DNA of 64,000 nt from JADJOY01 sp046331705 [NCBI: bacterium] (GTDB lineage Bacteria; JADJOY01). A program made the position numbers and the translations under genes. The DNA lies in NCBI GenBank assembly GCA_046331705.1, contig JAXLQJ010000023.1:39639-103638 (forward strand), written 5' to 3'. The first letter of the stretch is position 1, and each line of letters opens with the position of its first letter. The notes under the pieces are model-generated. The model saw only the letters and a program-made list of their open reading frames with translations. It was not told the origin of the DNA and did no database searches. Shown here piece by piece: positions 54,627 to 64,000 of this stretch.

Positions 54627-56572
54627 CTCGGGGCTTCCTCGGAGGTGGGTCGGTGGGCGTTTCGGGTGCGCCGAAGCCCCAGAATCGCGAGCAGCGCGGC
54701 GAGTGGCGGCAGCATCGCCGCGAGCGGGGCGGCCCGGGAGCGGCCGAACGCACCGGGGACCGCCGCGCACGTTGCGGCGTCGCATGGGTCACCCAGGCCG
54801 TCGCCGTCGTCGTCGCTCTGATCGGGATTCGCGAGGTCGGGGCAGTTGTCGCAAGCGTCGGCGATGCCGTCGCCGTCGCCATCCGGGCCGCCGCAGGCCT
54901 CCACGGCGCCGGAATCACACTGAGCACCGCCGTCGCCGTCGCCATCGATGGGGCGCGGCTCGCCACGTTGATCCGTGGCGGGGCAGCTCGCGGCGAGCGC
55001 CGCATCGATCGCGGGGCTCGCGCCCAAGAGCCCGTGGGCGGCGGTGCCGTTGGCACTCGTTCCCAGCGGTGCGAGTGCCAGCTCGGCGACGCCGATCCGG
55101 TCGCTGGGTTGGGTGAGTCCGCAGGTGTCGCCGGCTCCCTCGACGTTGCCGCCGCTCGACACCACGTTCGGCGTCTCGCCCTCCTCGAGGGCGGCACAGC
55201 GGCCCGCGATCACCGATCCCAAGAGGCGAAGCTCGCCGCTCGCCGAGGCGAGCAGCGCGACGTCCATTGGAGCGGAGGCCACCACCGTCGCGTGCCGTAG
55301 CTCGAGGACTTCGCTGCTCCGCGCTTGCGCCACGCTCTCCGGCGCGAGGCTCGTGCCGTTTCCCGAGATGGTCACGTTCTCGGCGAGGATCACGTCGTTG
55401 TCGAGGTTGGCGCCGCGGGCGCGCTGGTCCAGGCCAACACCGCCGTTTTGGACCAGCGCGCTTCGGCGCAGGGTGGTGGCGCCGCCGAAGCCGACGAGCC
55501 CCGCGCTGGGGTTGCTCGCGATGCTCGCGCCTTCGATCGTCAGCGTGCCGCCGGGCTCGGGCGCCAGCGGCGGCCAGCCGGGGAAGCCGTTGGCGATCGC
55601 CCCGCTGGTCGAGTCCGCGACGTTGCGCGCGACGGTGGAATCGAGCACCTCCATCGAGGCGCTGGCCGAGGCGATGAAGAGGCCGCCACCGATGATCGCC
55701 GAGTTGCCAGCGACGGTGCACCCGTCGAGGTGGGTATCGCCGGCGCTCGCCACGCCGCCGCCCGAGCCGGGAACGCTGCCCACCGTCACCGCGGTGTTTT
55801 CCTGGACGGTGCTGCCGCGCACGGTGAGCTGACCGAAGTCGAGGGCGCCACCACCCAGCATCGCCACGTTGTGCTGCAGCGTCGACGTCTCGACGAGTGC
55901 CGTGCCTTCGTTGAAGAGCCCGCCGCCGAGCGGCGCGGCGTTCGACTCGATGAGGCTCGCCGTGACCGTCAGTGTCCCCGAGCTCGAGATGCCGCCGGAG
56001 GCGTCGTAGGGCAGGGCGTACGGCGCGCCGCCGCCGTTGTCGCGCACCCGACTGGCGACCACCGTCAGCACGCCGTCGTTGCGAATGCCCCCCAGGCTGT
56101 TCTGGAGGGTGAGGGATTGGAGGGTGACGTCCGCGCCGGCAGCGACGTCGACGAGCGCGGGGCTGAGATCGTTCGGCACGCCATCGACGAGCAAGCCGCC
56201 GTCGAGGATGGTGGACTCGGCGTCGGCGCCCAGCAGCACCGTGTCGTCGGTGAGCGTCAGGATCGCGCCCGGCGGGGTGAGCCCCGGATCGACCACCGCG
56301 TTGCCGAGCGCGTAGGTGCCCGCCGGGATCTGAATCGTGTCCAAGCCGGGATTCGCGTTGGATTCCGCGACGGCGTCGCGCACCGAGCAGTGCGCGTCGC
56401 AGAGCCCGTCGTCGCTGGCGTCGTTCACCGTGACCAGGAACGTGGCCGCGGTGGCGCGCGGGGGCGACTGGATGGCGAGAGTGCTGGCGAGGGTGCCACC
56501 CACCATCGCAAGCCACAGGGGCACCGTCCGCGGCCTCGCGCCGGTGCTTCGCGATCGAAATGCGCGCTGCAT
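54623..56572 (-). CDS. Secreted parallel beta-helix protein with CSLREA-like motif and thrombospondin-3 loops
   Basis: 649 residues from ATG 56572 (the frame extends to 56650). Signal segment [18 protein letters not shown], then [43 protein letters not shown], a CSLREA-type opening with C-SVRDA. The body is a long beta-helix of short Asn/Thr/Gly-rich coils. Near the C-terminus lie [30 protein letters not shown] (calcium-binding thrombospondin-3 repeats) and a final helix [13 protein letters not shown] with Arg-rich tail, a layout of sorting or anchoring signals. Co-transcribed with the GHL15-like gene by a 4-base overlap; together they suggest a surface carbohydrate function. Confidence 0.82.
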   Translation of the reverse strand: MQRAFRSRSTGARPRTVPLWLAMVGGTLASTLAIQSPPRATAATFLVTVNDASDDGLCDAHCSVRDAVAESNANPGLDTIQIPAGTYALGNAVVDPGLTPPGAILTLTDDTVLLGADAESTILDGGLLVDGVPNDLSPALVDVAAGADVTLQSLTLQNSLGGIRNDGVLTVVASRVRDNGGGAPYALPYDASGGISSSGTLTVTASLIESNAAPLGGGLFNEGTALVETSTLQHNVAMLGGGALDFGQLTVRGSTVQENTAVTVGSVPGSGGGVASAGDTHLDGCTVAGNSAIIGGGLFIASASASMEVLDSTVARNVADSTSGAIANGFPGWPPLAPEPGGTLTIEGASIASNPSAGLVGFGGATTLRRSALVQNGGVGLDQRARGANLDNDVILAENVTISGNGTSLAPESVAQARSSEVLELRHATVVASAPMDVALLASASGELRLLGSVIAGRCAALEEGETPNVVSSGGNVEGAGDTCGLTQPSDRIGVAELALAPLGTSANGTAAHGLLGASPAIDAALAASCPATDQRGEPRPIDGDGDGGAQCDSGAVEACGGPDGDGDGIADACDNCPDLANPDQSDDDGDGLGDPCDAATCAAVPGAFGRSRAAPLAAMLPPLAALLAILGLRRTRNAHRPTSEEAPR

Positions 56573-56730
56573 GTCGTGGAGGTGCTCGGGAGGTCGCGAA
56601 CAGCGCCGTATCCTCGCATATCCGCGGTCGCGCGCCAGCGCTCGGCGCACCGGGATCGCGGTGATCGTTGCGGCGCGCCGCGGCGCTCGGCTAAAAGGGG
56701 GCCTCGCGTTGCGTGACTGAAAGGGACACC

Positions 56731-58029
56731 ATGGATTCCGCGGAGTTTCGTAGCTTCGTCGAGCGCCTTGGCAAGGCGCTCGATGCCGACGTCGTCGACG
56801 AAAAGGGCGAGCTTGGTCTCAGCTTGGCGCTCGACAGCGGACGGCACCAGCAGGTGTTCCTGGGGCTCGTCTTGGATGCCCTCGACCGGCCACTCTTGGC
56901 AGCCTATGCGCACATCGGTGACATCGAGGACATCGATCCGATGGCCGCGCTCGAGCTCAACGCCACCACGCCGTACGGAGCCGTGGCGCTCCTCGGCCGG
57001 CGGGTCATCATGCGGCGCACGGAGCGGCTGACCGGGCTCGATCCCGCTTCGCTGGCCGAGTCCATCCAGCTCTTGGCGCTCAATGCCGACCTGATCGAGC
57101 AGACGCTTTACGGAAGGCGGGATCGGTACTGGGTTGCTGCGGGGGCTGTTCCAACCCCCGCCCGCCGCGGCGCAGCCGCGTCGGGTCCCACCCCCAAGGC
57201 GCCTCGCTTCGCTCGTCGGCTCGCCTGCCGGCTCGCGGCGAGATGGACGGCGTGCGTGGAGACCGGTCGGCCGGGTCGACGGGGTGCTCGTTCGGGGTTG
57301 TTCCACCCCGCCCGCCGCGGCCAGCCGCGTCGGGTCCCACCCCCAAGTCGCCTCGCTTCGCTGTCGGCTGCCTGCCGGCTCGCGGAGAGATGGGCGGCGA
57401 GCGTGGAGACGGTCGGCCGGTTGTTCGACGGGTGCTCGTTCGGGGTTGTTCCGCCTTCGCCCGCTGCGCTGGGCCGCGTCGGGTCCCACTTCTGGGCGCC
57501 TCGCTTGCTGTCGGCTCGCCCGCCGGCTCGCGGGAGATGGGCGGCGAGCGGAGACCGAGTCGGCCGATCGGTCGACGGCGTGCTCGTTCGGGGTTGTTCC
57601 ACCCCCGCCGCCGCGGCGCAGCCGCGTCGGGTCCCACCCCAAGTCGCCTGCTTGCTCCGTCGGCTCGCCGCCGGCTCGCGGAGAGATGGGCGGCGAGCGT
57701 GGAGACTGGTCGGCCGGTTGTTCGACGGGGTGCTTCTCGTTCGGGGGTTGTTCCGTTCCCTGCCCGCCGCGGCCAAGCCGCGTCGGGTCCCACCCCCAAG
57801 TCGCCCCGGCCACGGTCGGCTCGCGCGCGCCGCTGGCTCGCGGAGAGATGGGCGGCGAGCGTGGAGACCGAGTCGGCCGGCTGTTCGACGGGGTGTTCGG
57901 GGGGTTGTTCCAACCCCCGCCCGCCGCGGCCAAGCCGCGTCGGGTCCACCCGCCTCGCTCGCTCGTCGGCCGCCGCCGGCTCGCGGAGAGATGGGCGGCG
58001 AGCGTGGAGACTGGTCGGCCGAGTTGTGA
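56731..58029 (+). CDS. YbjN/CesT-like protein whose frame continues into tandem repeats
   Basis: From ATG 56731 with AAGGGA upstream. The first ~132 residues look like a genuine small protein of the YbjN/type III chaperone-like fold: [98 protein letters not shown]. After ~57126 the frame enters the 150-bp tandem repeats and stays open by GC content until 58029, giving a low-complexity Arg/Gly/Ser tail that is not repeated in protein sequence because unit lengths are not multiples of three. The natural stop was probably lost when the repeats arrived; the true product is uncertain beyond residue 135. Confidence 0.6.
   Translation: MDSAEFRSFVERLGKALDADVVDEKGELGLSLALDSGRHQQVFLGLVLDALDRPLLAAYAHIGDIEDIDPMAALELNATTPYGAVALLGRRVIMRRTERLTGLDPASLAESIQLLALNADLIEQTLYGRRDRYWVAAGAVPTPARRGAAASGPTPKAPRFARRLACRLAARWTACVETGRPGRRGARSGLFHPARRGQPRRVPPPSRLASLSAACRLAERWAASVETVGRLFDGCSFGVVPPSPAALGRVGSHFWAPRLLSARPPARGRWAASGDRVGRSVDGVLVRGCSTPAAAAQPRRVPPQVACLLRRLAAGSRRDGRRAWRLVGRLFDGVLLVRGLFRSLPAAAKPRRVPPPSRPGHGRLARAAGSRRDGRRAWRPSRPAVRRGVRGVVPTPARRGQAASGPPASLARRPPPARGEMGGERGDWSAEL
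57141..58029. repeat. Six imperfect ~150-bp tandem repeats
   Basis: Units begin with GGGG(C/T)TGTTCC at 57141, 57294, 57442, 57590, 57743 and about 57900 (periods 153, 148, 148, 153, 157). Each contains, in order, a CCCGCCGCGGC block, CGCGTCGGGTCCCAC, a CTCGCGGAGAGATGGGCGGC segment (variants occur) and a GTGCTCGTTC end. Units differ by many substitutions and 1-3 base indels. No unit encodes a consistent peptide in one frame, and no phage or IS features are visible. Confidence 0.85.
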
Positions 58030-58373
58030 GGATGGGCTGACGCACGCTCGGGGTTTTCCGAGCCCTCGTGCCCGCCCCGCCGGGGAGGCTGGCTCCCGTC
58101 CGGGGTGCTCGCGCGGCGCCGCGGGTGCGTGCGTTGCCGCGTCGCAACGGCGATGGCGTTCGTGGTCGCAGGCGGCCCGCCTCCTGCGGCAACGACCCAT
58201 GAATTCGCCAACTTGCGACCGTAGTTGTGCCTAGTACATCGGGGTGCGGCCACCCGGCCGGTCCGAGGCTCAAGGCTACGGTGTCACGGGACATCGTTCG
58301 CGTCGCTATGGCGCGGCGCGGCGAGAGTTCTCTATGCTGGATGCTTGTGCACGTGCACGTGGGCACACGAGCG
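58030..58373. other. Non-coding stretch after the tandem repeats
   Basis: No convincing gene. A 6-bp stem GCTCGG-GGTTTT-CCGAGC (58046-58063) directly after the repeats could act as a weak terminator, although no T-run follows. A perfect palindrome GTGCACGTGCAC (58347-58358) lies 15 bases before the next start codon. Confidence 0.45.
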
Positions 58374-59470
58374 ATGACAGCCGCCAACCTCACCCCCGCT
58401 GCGGGCATGCCGATCGACCCGCGTCCGACCCCACCGGATCGGGCGATGCGCCCTGTTCCGGCGCAGCTCGTCGACGCGGAGGTCACCCCAACACGGGCGC
58501 TTTCCGGGGCGTGATCCGCGAGGCTCAACACCCAGGACCTGCGCGGGCCGTTTCGCCCCAGCGCGTGGCAGTGGTTGCGCGAGAAGCGCTGGAATCAGCT
58601 CTACGTGGTGTCGCCCGACGTCGCGGCGAGCGTCGCGATCCTCGACCTCAAGTACCTGGCGAGTGCCTTCTGCTACGTCCTCGATCGCCGCACCAACCGC
58701 CTGCACGAGTTCGCGCGGCTGGCGCCGTTCGGCCTGGGACTGACCTTCCGCGGCAACCCGCTCGCCGGCTTGGTCGGTTTCGCTCGCGCGGCGTGCGGGT
58801 CGAGTTCGAGCACGACTGTGCCCACGGCCTGAGGCGCCTGTCGCTGACCTCGCGGACGTATCGGGGCGCCATCGATCTCAGCCTCAAGATCGCGGACGAC
58901 GGTCGCGCGACCGTGCCCATCAACTCGGTGCAGGGGCTGCCGCCCTACGGCCTCGTGTACAGCCATCGCAGTGGGCCGCTCCCGGCCTCGGGCCAGGCGC
59001 TCGTGGACGGGCGCTCGCGCAGCGTGCGCGAGGGCCAGTCGTTCGCGATGTTCAACTGGCAGTGGGCGCTGCATCCGCGCGACGCGCGCTGGACCTGGAT
59101 GAGCGGCGCGGGGCCCTGTGCCGACGGCAAGCGGATCGTGGCGTTCAACCTGACGCGCGCCAACGATGGCCTGGGCGAGCCGGAGAACTTCCTCTGGTTC
59201 GATGGTCAGCCGGTCGCGGTGGGCCGGGTCAACTTCGCGATGGACCTGGCGCGCAAGGACGGCGAATGGGCGGTCCGCAGCGAGGATGGAAGGGTGCGCC
59301 TCACGTTCCGTCCGGACGTGGTCCGCATGGGCCAGCGCGACGCGATCTGGGCGAAGGTCTACCGCCAGCCGATCGGCCGCTTCAGCGGCACGCTGGTGAA
59401 CGCGGACGGCCGGTCGATCGAAGTGCGCGACCTGCCGGGCTTCGCGACCGATCAGACCGTGCACTGGTGA
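58374..59470 (+). pseudogene. DUF2804-like gene broken by frameshifts
   Basis: Pieces of one protein are found in alternating frames: RPVPAQLVDA (frame of 58374), then GGHPNTGAFRGVIREA in the second frame, then RLNTQDLRGPFRPSAWQWLREKRWNQLYVVSPDVAASVAILDLKYLASAF back in the first, and from about 58795 GVRVEFEHD... to DQTVHW in the second frame, stop at 59470. Joined, they give the DUF2804 layout (LNTxDLRGPF, then a C-terminal FNWQWALHPRDARWTWMSG and NFLWFDGQ). At least three indels are required. Either a decaying gene or uncorrected indels; the neighbouring gene has the same problem. Function of DUF2804 is unknown. Confidence 0.65.
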
Positions 59471-59532
59471 GCCGCGCGAGCGCGCGGTTCCGAGCGTCGC
59501 GCCCGCGTCGCGCCTGGTAGTCTGGTCGCGCG

Positions 59533-60880
59533 ATGGGCGAGACCGAGCGCGCGGGGAGCCGCTCGCTGGGTGTGGCTCGCGGCGGCGGCGCTGACGGTGG
59601 TCATTCTCACCGCCACCTTCGCGAAGACCGGCTTCGGTGTCTTCGGCGATGGCGTGGGCTACTACGCGCCGCTGCGCTCGCTGGCGTTCGACCGCGACCT
59701 GCGCATCGACGACGAGGTGGCGCGCTGGGCGCCGGGGTCGGTGGCCGCACGAGATCCCGACCTACAGCAAGTACCCGATCGGCACGGCGCTGGTGTTGAC
59801 GCCGTTCTTCGCTCTCGGCCGGCCTCGCGCTGGGGCTCGCGGCGGCGGGATGAACGTGAGCGCCGACGGCTACTCGTGGCCGTACGAGCTCGCTTATTGC
59901 CTCGGCAGCGCGCTGCTCGGCGTGGCGGGGCTGCTGCTTGCGGCGCAGGCCGCGCGACGGATCGCCGGGCGCGGCGGCGCGCTCGTGGCGGTGCTCGGAG
60001 TGTGGTTCGCGTCGCCGATCTTCTACTACCTGGCGTTCGAGCCCTCGATGGCGCACGCGGTCTCCGAGGCGCTCGTCCGCTCACGCTCTATCTGGCGCTC
60101 ACCCGGGACTGGCGCGGTCGACCGCGGGCGGCGGCGGCGCTGGGGGCGGCGCTCAGGGCTGGCGGCGCTGACACGGCCGCAGGACGCGCTCTTCGCGGTG
60201 ACGATCGGGTGCTGGGGGATCTGGCCACCGCGATCGCTCGACGGCCGGGACGTCGCGCATCCCGGGAGGCGATCGACGGCGACGATGCTCGGCATCGCCG
60301 CCGCCGCGGCGCTGGGTGTCGCGCTGATCCAGGTGGCGGTGTATGCGTGGACGTTCGGCTCGGTCGCGGCGGTGCCGTACTTTCACGAGGCCGCCGCCGC
60401 GGGCGCGGTCCCACGTTCGCCTGGCTTCACCCGCGGATCGGCGCCGTGCTCTTTTCGCCCCTGCACGGGCTTTTTTCCTGGCACCCGCTCACGCTGGTGG
60501 CGGTCGCGGGGCTGGTGGTCCTGGCGTATCGCGATCGGGGGCTGGGGGCGGGGCTCTTGCTGGGCTGGCTCGCGCAGCTCTGGCTCGTGGGTGCCTGGCA
60601 CGATTGGTGGCAGGGGGCGGCGCTGGGCGGACGCATGTTCGCGAGCTCGAGCTTCGCGTTCGTGCTCGGGCTGGCGGCGCTCTGGCGCGAGCTTCCCTCC
60701 CGGGCGGCGCGCTCGACGCTGGCCGCGCTCACCGCGCTCGCGGCGCTCTGGAATCTCTCGCTCGCGGTCCAGTACCGGCTCGGCCTGCTTCCCGCCGAGT
60801 CACCGGTCTCACTGGCGCGAATGGCGCGCGGCCACCTCGAGCTCCTCGCGCGCGCGCTCGCGAAGCTCGCGGGGGCGTGA
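59533..60880 (+). pseudogene. Multi-helix membrane protein (glycosyltransferase-39-like) broken by frameshifts
   Basis: Consecutive protein segments lie in different frames: METERAG-type start at 59533; WLAAAALTVVILTATFAKTGFGVFGDGVGYYAPLRSLAF (frame of 59570); HEIPTYSKYPIGTALVLTPFFALG through AHAVSEALV (frame of 59637); TLYLALTRDWRGR; LAALTRPQDALFAV; ATMLGIAAAAALGVALIQVAVYAWTFGSVAAVPYFHEA; and finally AWLHPRIGAVLFSPLHGLFSWHP to the stop at 60880. The order, early FGDGVGYYAPLRSL loop and about ten helices resemble dolichyl-phosphate mannosyltransferase-like GT-C proteins. Five or more indels in 1.3 kb point to sequence error or advanced decay. Confidence 0.6.
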
Positions 60881-60931
60881 CCCCGGCAACCGTCGCGGCG
60901 GAAGAATCGGGCGCGCGGCGAGCGACCGCGC

Positions 60932-61276
60932 TCACACGTCGAACGTCGCGAGCGGCGGCGGGCGCCAGATGTCGAGCGCCACGCTGTCGTCGAGCTCGAG
61001 GTTCTCGAAGGTGACGACGTAAGGCGCCGCGTTGTCGCAGGAGTAGGTGATCGCGAGCCGCGCGATCTGCCATCGGCCTTCGGCTGGTCCCACGAGGGCG
61101 ACGCTGTGGGCGAAGCTGCGCGCGTCGAACGAGCCCCGGAACGTCTCGCCGGGTCCGGTGCCGCCCGTGGGCTTCGGGAACTCCATCGTGTGGCCGTTGA
61201 AGTCGAACTTCACGGGCCCGGCGGCTCCCGCTGTGCCCGTGACGATCTCGACCTCGAAGTTGTTCACCCGCGGCAT
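60932..61276 (-). CDS. Hypothetical beta-rich protein
   Basis: 114 residues from ATG 61276, four bases after AGGAG. Predominantly alternating hydrophobic/polar strands (VNNFEVEIVTG, VKFDFNGHTMEF, RWQIARLAITYSCDNAAPYVVTFENLEL). One Cys. No signal peptide. It starts 22 bases after the stop of the Nfu-type gene and is likely co-transcribed with it. I do not recognise the family. Confidence 0.65.
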   Translation of the reverse strand: MPRVNNFEVEIVTGTAGAAGPVKFDFNGHTMEFPKPTGGTGPGETFRGSFDARSFAHSVALVGPAEGRWQIARLAITYSCDNAAPYVVTFENLELDDSVALDIWRPPPLATFDV

Positions 61277-61298
61277 GGGGCTCCTCGTGCTCGGTGAC

Positions 61299-62192
61299 TC
61301 AGCGGAAGTACGGGTTGAGCCCCGCCTTGTGGTCGGTCTCGTCGTAGATCGCACCCACGAAAGGCACCGCGGTGCGGAACGAGCGGTGGATGCCTTCCTT
61401 CAGCGTCAGGTCGGCGGCGCTGCAACCCTGACAACCGCCGCCCATCTTGATGTAGACGCTGTTGCCGCGCACCGCGGTGAGGCTGATGTGCCCCGAGTGC
61501 GCCGCGACGCCGGGGTTGACCTCGAGGTCGATGACCTTCTGGATCTGCGTGCGGATGTCGTCCTCGGCGGGGATCTGCTCGGCGATGGTCGCCGCCACGG
61601 CCGGGTCGCTCGATTCGAGCTGAGCCCGGATTCGCGCGCCGATCTCGCTGGCGAGCGCTTTCCAGTCGCCTTCCTTCGCCTTGCGCGTCACCGTGACGGT
61701 GGAATCGTCGATCAGCACCGATTCGATGCCGTCGAGGGCGAAGAGCTGGTCGGCGAGGGGTGAGCCTTGGGTCACGCCCGGGCCGGCGAAGTACCACGAG
61801 CGGCCCGGGAAGATCGGCCGGCTCGCCATGAACTTGCAGGCGTCACCGGTGAGCTGCGGCTCGGCCTTGATGCGGATGGCGTTCGGATCCCCGCTGGCAT
61901 CCGCGTCCGTCTGGGCGCCGAGCGTGGCGACGGTGGCGGTGGCTTGGATCACCTGGCGCTGCTTGGGCGGCTGCGCCGCGCTCAGCCCCATCGAGCCCAG
62001 CGACACGAACGCCGCGGGCGCTCCCCCGGTGACCGGAGCCGCGCTCGCGTCCGGGGCGGAGCCGGTGGCGCTCGCGCCCGGTGTGCTCGCAGGCGGGGTC
62101 GGCGGCTGGTAGCCCCGTTGATACGGAAACGCCGCGTCCCAATCGCGTTCTTTCTTCCCGAGCAAGCGTCCGAGGCTGTCCATCAATCCCAT
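61299..62192 (-). CDS. Nfu/NifU-type Fe-S cluster scaffold with long disordered N-terminus
   Basis: 297 residues. Residues ~30-100 are Pro/Ala/Ser/Gly-rich and probably disordered. Residues ~100-195 resemble the Nfu N-terminal (degenerate A-type) domain (PIFPGRSWYFAGPGVTQGSPLADQLFALDGIESVLIDDSTVTV). The C-terminal NifU domain (~215-297) ends with IKMGGGCQGCSAADLTLKEGI, whose CxxC binds a shared 4Fe-4S cluster, as in NfuA. It should deliver clusters to apo-enzymes; radical SAM and ferredoxin proteins are encoded in the window, though far away. The ~70-residue linker after MGLMDSLGRLLGKKERDWDAAF is unusual for the family. Confidence 0.85.
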   Translation of the reverse strand: MGLMDSLGRLLGKKERDWDAAFPYQRGYQPPTPPASTPGASATGSAPDASAAPVTGGAPAAFVSLGSMGLSAAQPPKQRQVIQATATVATLGAQTDADASGDPNAIRIKAEPQLTGDACKFMASRPIFPGRSWYFAGPGVTQGSPLADQLFALDGIESVLIDDSTVTVTRKAKEGDWKALASEIGARIRAQLESSDPAVAATIAEQIPAEDDIRTQIQKVIDLEVNPGVAAHSGHISLTAVRGNSVYIKMGGGCQGCSAADLTLKEGIHRSFRTAVPFVGAIYDETDHKAGLNPYFR

Positions 62193-62339
62193 GCGATCCG
62201 TCCTCCTGGTTCGCCGTCGACTCTAATCAGCACGCGCGCGGAACCGCAAGGCGGGTTGCGCCGCGCGCGTGCGCGCGGGGAGAGCGGTTCGCGCGGGGAT
62301 TTCGCGGGTCGGGAGCCGTGCCCGGAGCCCGCGGCTCGG

Positions 62340-64000
62340 TCACGCGGCGCGCGGTGTCGACTGCGCCGCGGGCGGCACGCTGCTCCGGCGCCGGGCTGCG
62401 TCGGAGGGAGGGTCCGCGAGCGTGAGCGAGGAGAGCCTGGGCGCCGTCGCTCGGTACGAGAGCAACAGCGAGTGCGCGGCGGCGAGCACCCGGTCGAGCT
62501 CGCGCAGCGCGGGCTGCGGATCGCCCATCGCGCCGTTGCGCGCCCGCAGCTCGAGATCGCTCGCCAACGTGGCGGCACGCAGCGCGCCCACCAGCCGACT
62601 CGTCGACTTGAGATCGTGCGCGAGGCGCCGCGCGCGCTCGAGGTCGCAGGTGCGGATGGCGTACGTGAGGTCGCTCAGCCAACCGACCGAGGACTCGACG
62701 TAGTCGCTCACGATCTTGTCGGCCACCTCGTCGCCCACGGCGTCGCGCAACGTGTCGAGGTCCGTCGCGCACAGCAGCTCACCGGGCTCGACGAATGCGT
62801 CCGTGGGTGCCTGCGCATCGATCGTCTCCGGCGTCACCTCGGCCACTCCGCGCTGCTCGGCGGCACGCACCAGGGCGTCGGCGAGCTCCTCGATGCGCAC
62901 GGGCTTGCTCACGTAGTCGTCCATGCCCGCCTCGAGACAGCGCTCGCGATCCCCTGCGAGCGCCTCGGCGGTCATGGCGATCATGTGGGGGCGTGCCTCG
63001 GCGGACCGCTCGTCGCGGATTCGGCGCGCCGCCGCGAGCCCGTCGAGGCGCGGCATGTTCACGTCGAGCAGCAGCACGTCGTACACCTGGCGCTCGAGCG
63101 CCGCGAGCGCTTCGACACCGTCGGCGGCCACATCGGCGCGGTAACCGAGCTTGGCGAGCAGGCCGAGCGCGACCTTCTGATTCACCGTGTTGTCCTCGGC
63201 CAGCAAGATCCGCAGCGGGTGCCGCTCGCCGAGCAGCAGGTCGATGGATGCGACGGGCGGGTGCGCGCTGGTCGGCAACCGGGCGTCGTCCAGCAGCCGC
63301 ACGAGCAGGTCGAAGAGCGGAGCGCGTCGGACGGGCTTGGCGAGGTAGCCGTCGATCGGGATGCGGCGTCGGGTGATCTCGGACTTCGAGTAAGCGCTCG
63401 AGCTCGACAGCACGATCCGCGGTGGCTTCGGCAACGCGAGCCCGGCGATCGCGAGCGCGAGATCGAGCCCGTCGCGTTCCGGCATCCGATGGTCGGTGAC
63501 GACCACGTCGAAGCGCGCCCCCTTCGCGAAGTGCTCCAGCGCTTCCGCCGCGCTCGCCGCCTGTTCCACGACCATGCCCCAGCCCCCGAGATGGCTCTCG
63601 AGGATCTGGCGATTGACGGCGTGGTCGTCGACGACCAGCGCCCGTCGGCCGCAGAGCGCCGCGGGGAGTGGCACGGTGCGTTGCCGCTCGACCTTTCCCG
63701 CTTCGGCGGCGAGCAAGCGCACGTGGAACGTGGAGCCGACGCCGACCTCGCTCTCCACCCACACGCGTCCGCACATGTGCTCGACGAGGCGCCGCACGAT
63801 CGCGAGCCCCAGCCCGGTGCCGCCGAAGCGCCGCGTGGTGGAGGCGTCCACCTGCGTGAAGCTCTGGAAGAGCCGGTCCAGACGGTCGGCGGGTATGCCC
63901 ACGCCGGTGTCCTCGACCGCGAGGTGAAGGGCGTGCTCGCCGGGAGCGTGTTGCTCGGCGCGGGCGCGCAAGATCACGGAACCCGAAGCGGTGAACTTCA
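62340..64000 (-). CDS. Hybrid sensor histidine kinase/response regulator, C-terminal part
   Basis: The gene continues past the right edge; 553 codons are visible. In order: end of an HATPase domain (DTGVGIPADRL, GGTGLGLAIVRRLVEHM), a first receiver domain (FDVVVTDHRMPERDGL; an Asp at the phospho-site), a second receiver (YDVLLLDVNMPRLDGL; a K in DYVSKPV) and an Hpt domain (RRLAHDLKSTSRLVGA, His-phosphotransfer). This kinase-REC-REC-Hpt chain is that of multistep phosphorelay sensors such as BarA. The final ~35 residues are a Ser/Pro/Arg tail. Input domain and target regulator are not visible. Confidence 0.9.
   Translation of the reverse strand, partial: KFTASGSVILRARAEQHAPGEHALHLAVEDTGVGIPADRLDRLFQSFTQVDASTTRRFGGTGLGLAIVRRLVEHMCGRVWVESEVGVGSTFHVRLLAAEAGKVERQRTVPLPAALCGRRALVVDDHAVNRQILESHLGGWGMVVEQAASAAEALEHFAKGARFDVVVTDHRMPERDGLDLALAIAGLALPKPPRIVLSSSSAYSKSEITRRRIPIDGYLAKPVRRAPLFDLLVRLLDDARLPTSAHPPVASIDLLLGERHPLRILLAEDNTVNQKVALGLLAKLGYRADVAADGVEALAALERQVYDVLLLDVNMPRLDGLAAARRIRDERSAEARPHMIAMTAEALAGDRERCLEAGMDDYVSKPVRIEELADALVRAAEQRGVAEVTPETIDAQAPTDAFVEPGELLCATDLDTLRDAVGDEVADKIVSDYVESSVGWLSDLTYAIRTCDLERARRLAHDLKSTSRLVGALRAATLASDLELRARNGAMGDPQPALRELDRVLAAAHSLLLSYRATAPRLSSLTLADPPSDAARRRSSVPPAAQSTPRAA

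Noticed and set aside
57141-58029. CRISPR array
   Set aside because: Units are ~150 bp, imperfect and contiguous, with no repeat/spacer pattern and no cas genes.

Overview
The window is very GC-rich and densely coded. It looks like a Gram-negative chromosome: a PagL-type lipid A deacylase, a LolD/MacB-type ABC pair, lipoproteins with signal peptides, FG-GAP and CSLREA-like surface proteins, and a C-type multihaem cytochrome. The gene mix (CYP51 with ferredoxin, several PQQ-like propellers, a PUFA-like polyketide synthase, a resident integron) suits a 'deltaproteobacterial' lineage such as Myxococcota or Binatota. No rRNA or tRNA is present, so this placement is an inference.

1-36 kb is a candidate biosynthetic and redox neighbourhood. 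On the minus strand (8.2 to 0 kb) lie two large secreted PQQ-like beta-propeller proteins, a membrane protein and the start of a membrane cytochrome-like protein. On the plus strand (8.4-13.5 kb) four genes are nearly contiguous: iron alcohol dehydrogenase, a third propeller, a HemN-like radical SAM enzyme and a flavin-dependent halogenase-like enzyme. A five-haem membrane cytochrome (13.5-15.7 kb, minus) follows. A second plus-strand series (15.9-26.6 kb) encodes two membrane proteins, a GT4 glycosyltransferase, a PaaK-like AMP ligase, an ABC exporter, a fourth propeller, a small membrane protein and a UbiC-like chorismate lyase. It converges on an operon (36.3 to 26.6 kb, minus) of an iterative PKS, a phosphopantetheinyl transferase and a FabL-like reductase, joined by 4-base overlaps. 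The PKS order is KS-KS0-AT-ACP-C45 (Ntn hydrolase)-KR-DH. Together the genes suggest synthesis and export of an aryl-primed, possibly halogenated and glycosylated lipid or polyene.

36.5-45 kb is mixed: a membrane acyltransferase, a spermidine synthase-like methyltransferase, an NTF2-like protein, and a TetR gene divergent from CYP51 plus 3Fe-4S ferredoxin with an operator-like palindrome between them. Then come a Uma2 nuclease, a TPR-like protein, PagL and a secreted esterase.

45-51.7 kb is a resident chromosomal integron in the 'inverted' layout: intI and the cassettes point the same way and the cassettes lie at the 3' end of intI. Four 90-92 bp attC sites share a conserved core, and a fifth divergent site and a sixth degenerate one are visible. 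The cassettes encode small lipoproteins, small membrane proteins and unknown proteins. The integrase is decayed: its nucleophilic Tyr is Asp, two indels scramble about 30 residues, and no stop separates it from the first cassette gene.

51.8-64 kb holds a secreted protein with a tandemly duplicated GHL15-like domain, a beta-helix protein, a YbjN/CesT-like gene running into six 150-bp tandem repeats, two frameshift-riddled genes (58.4-60.9 kb, decay or assembly error), an Nfu-type Fe-S scaffold and the 3' part of a hybrid histidine kinase.
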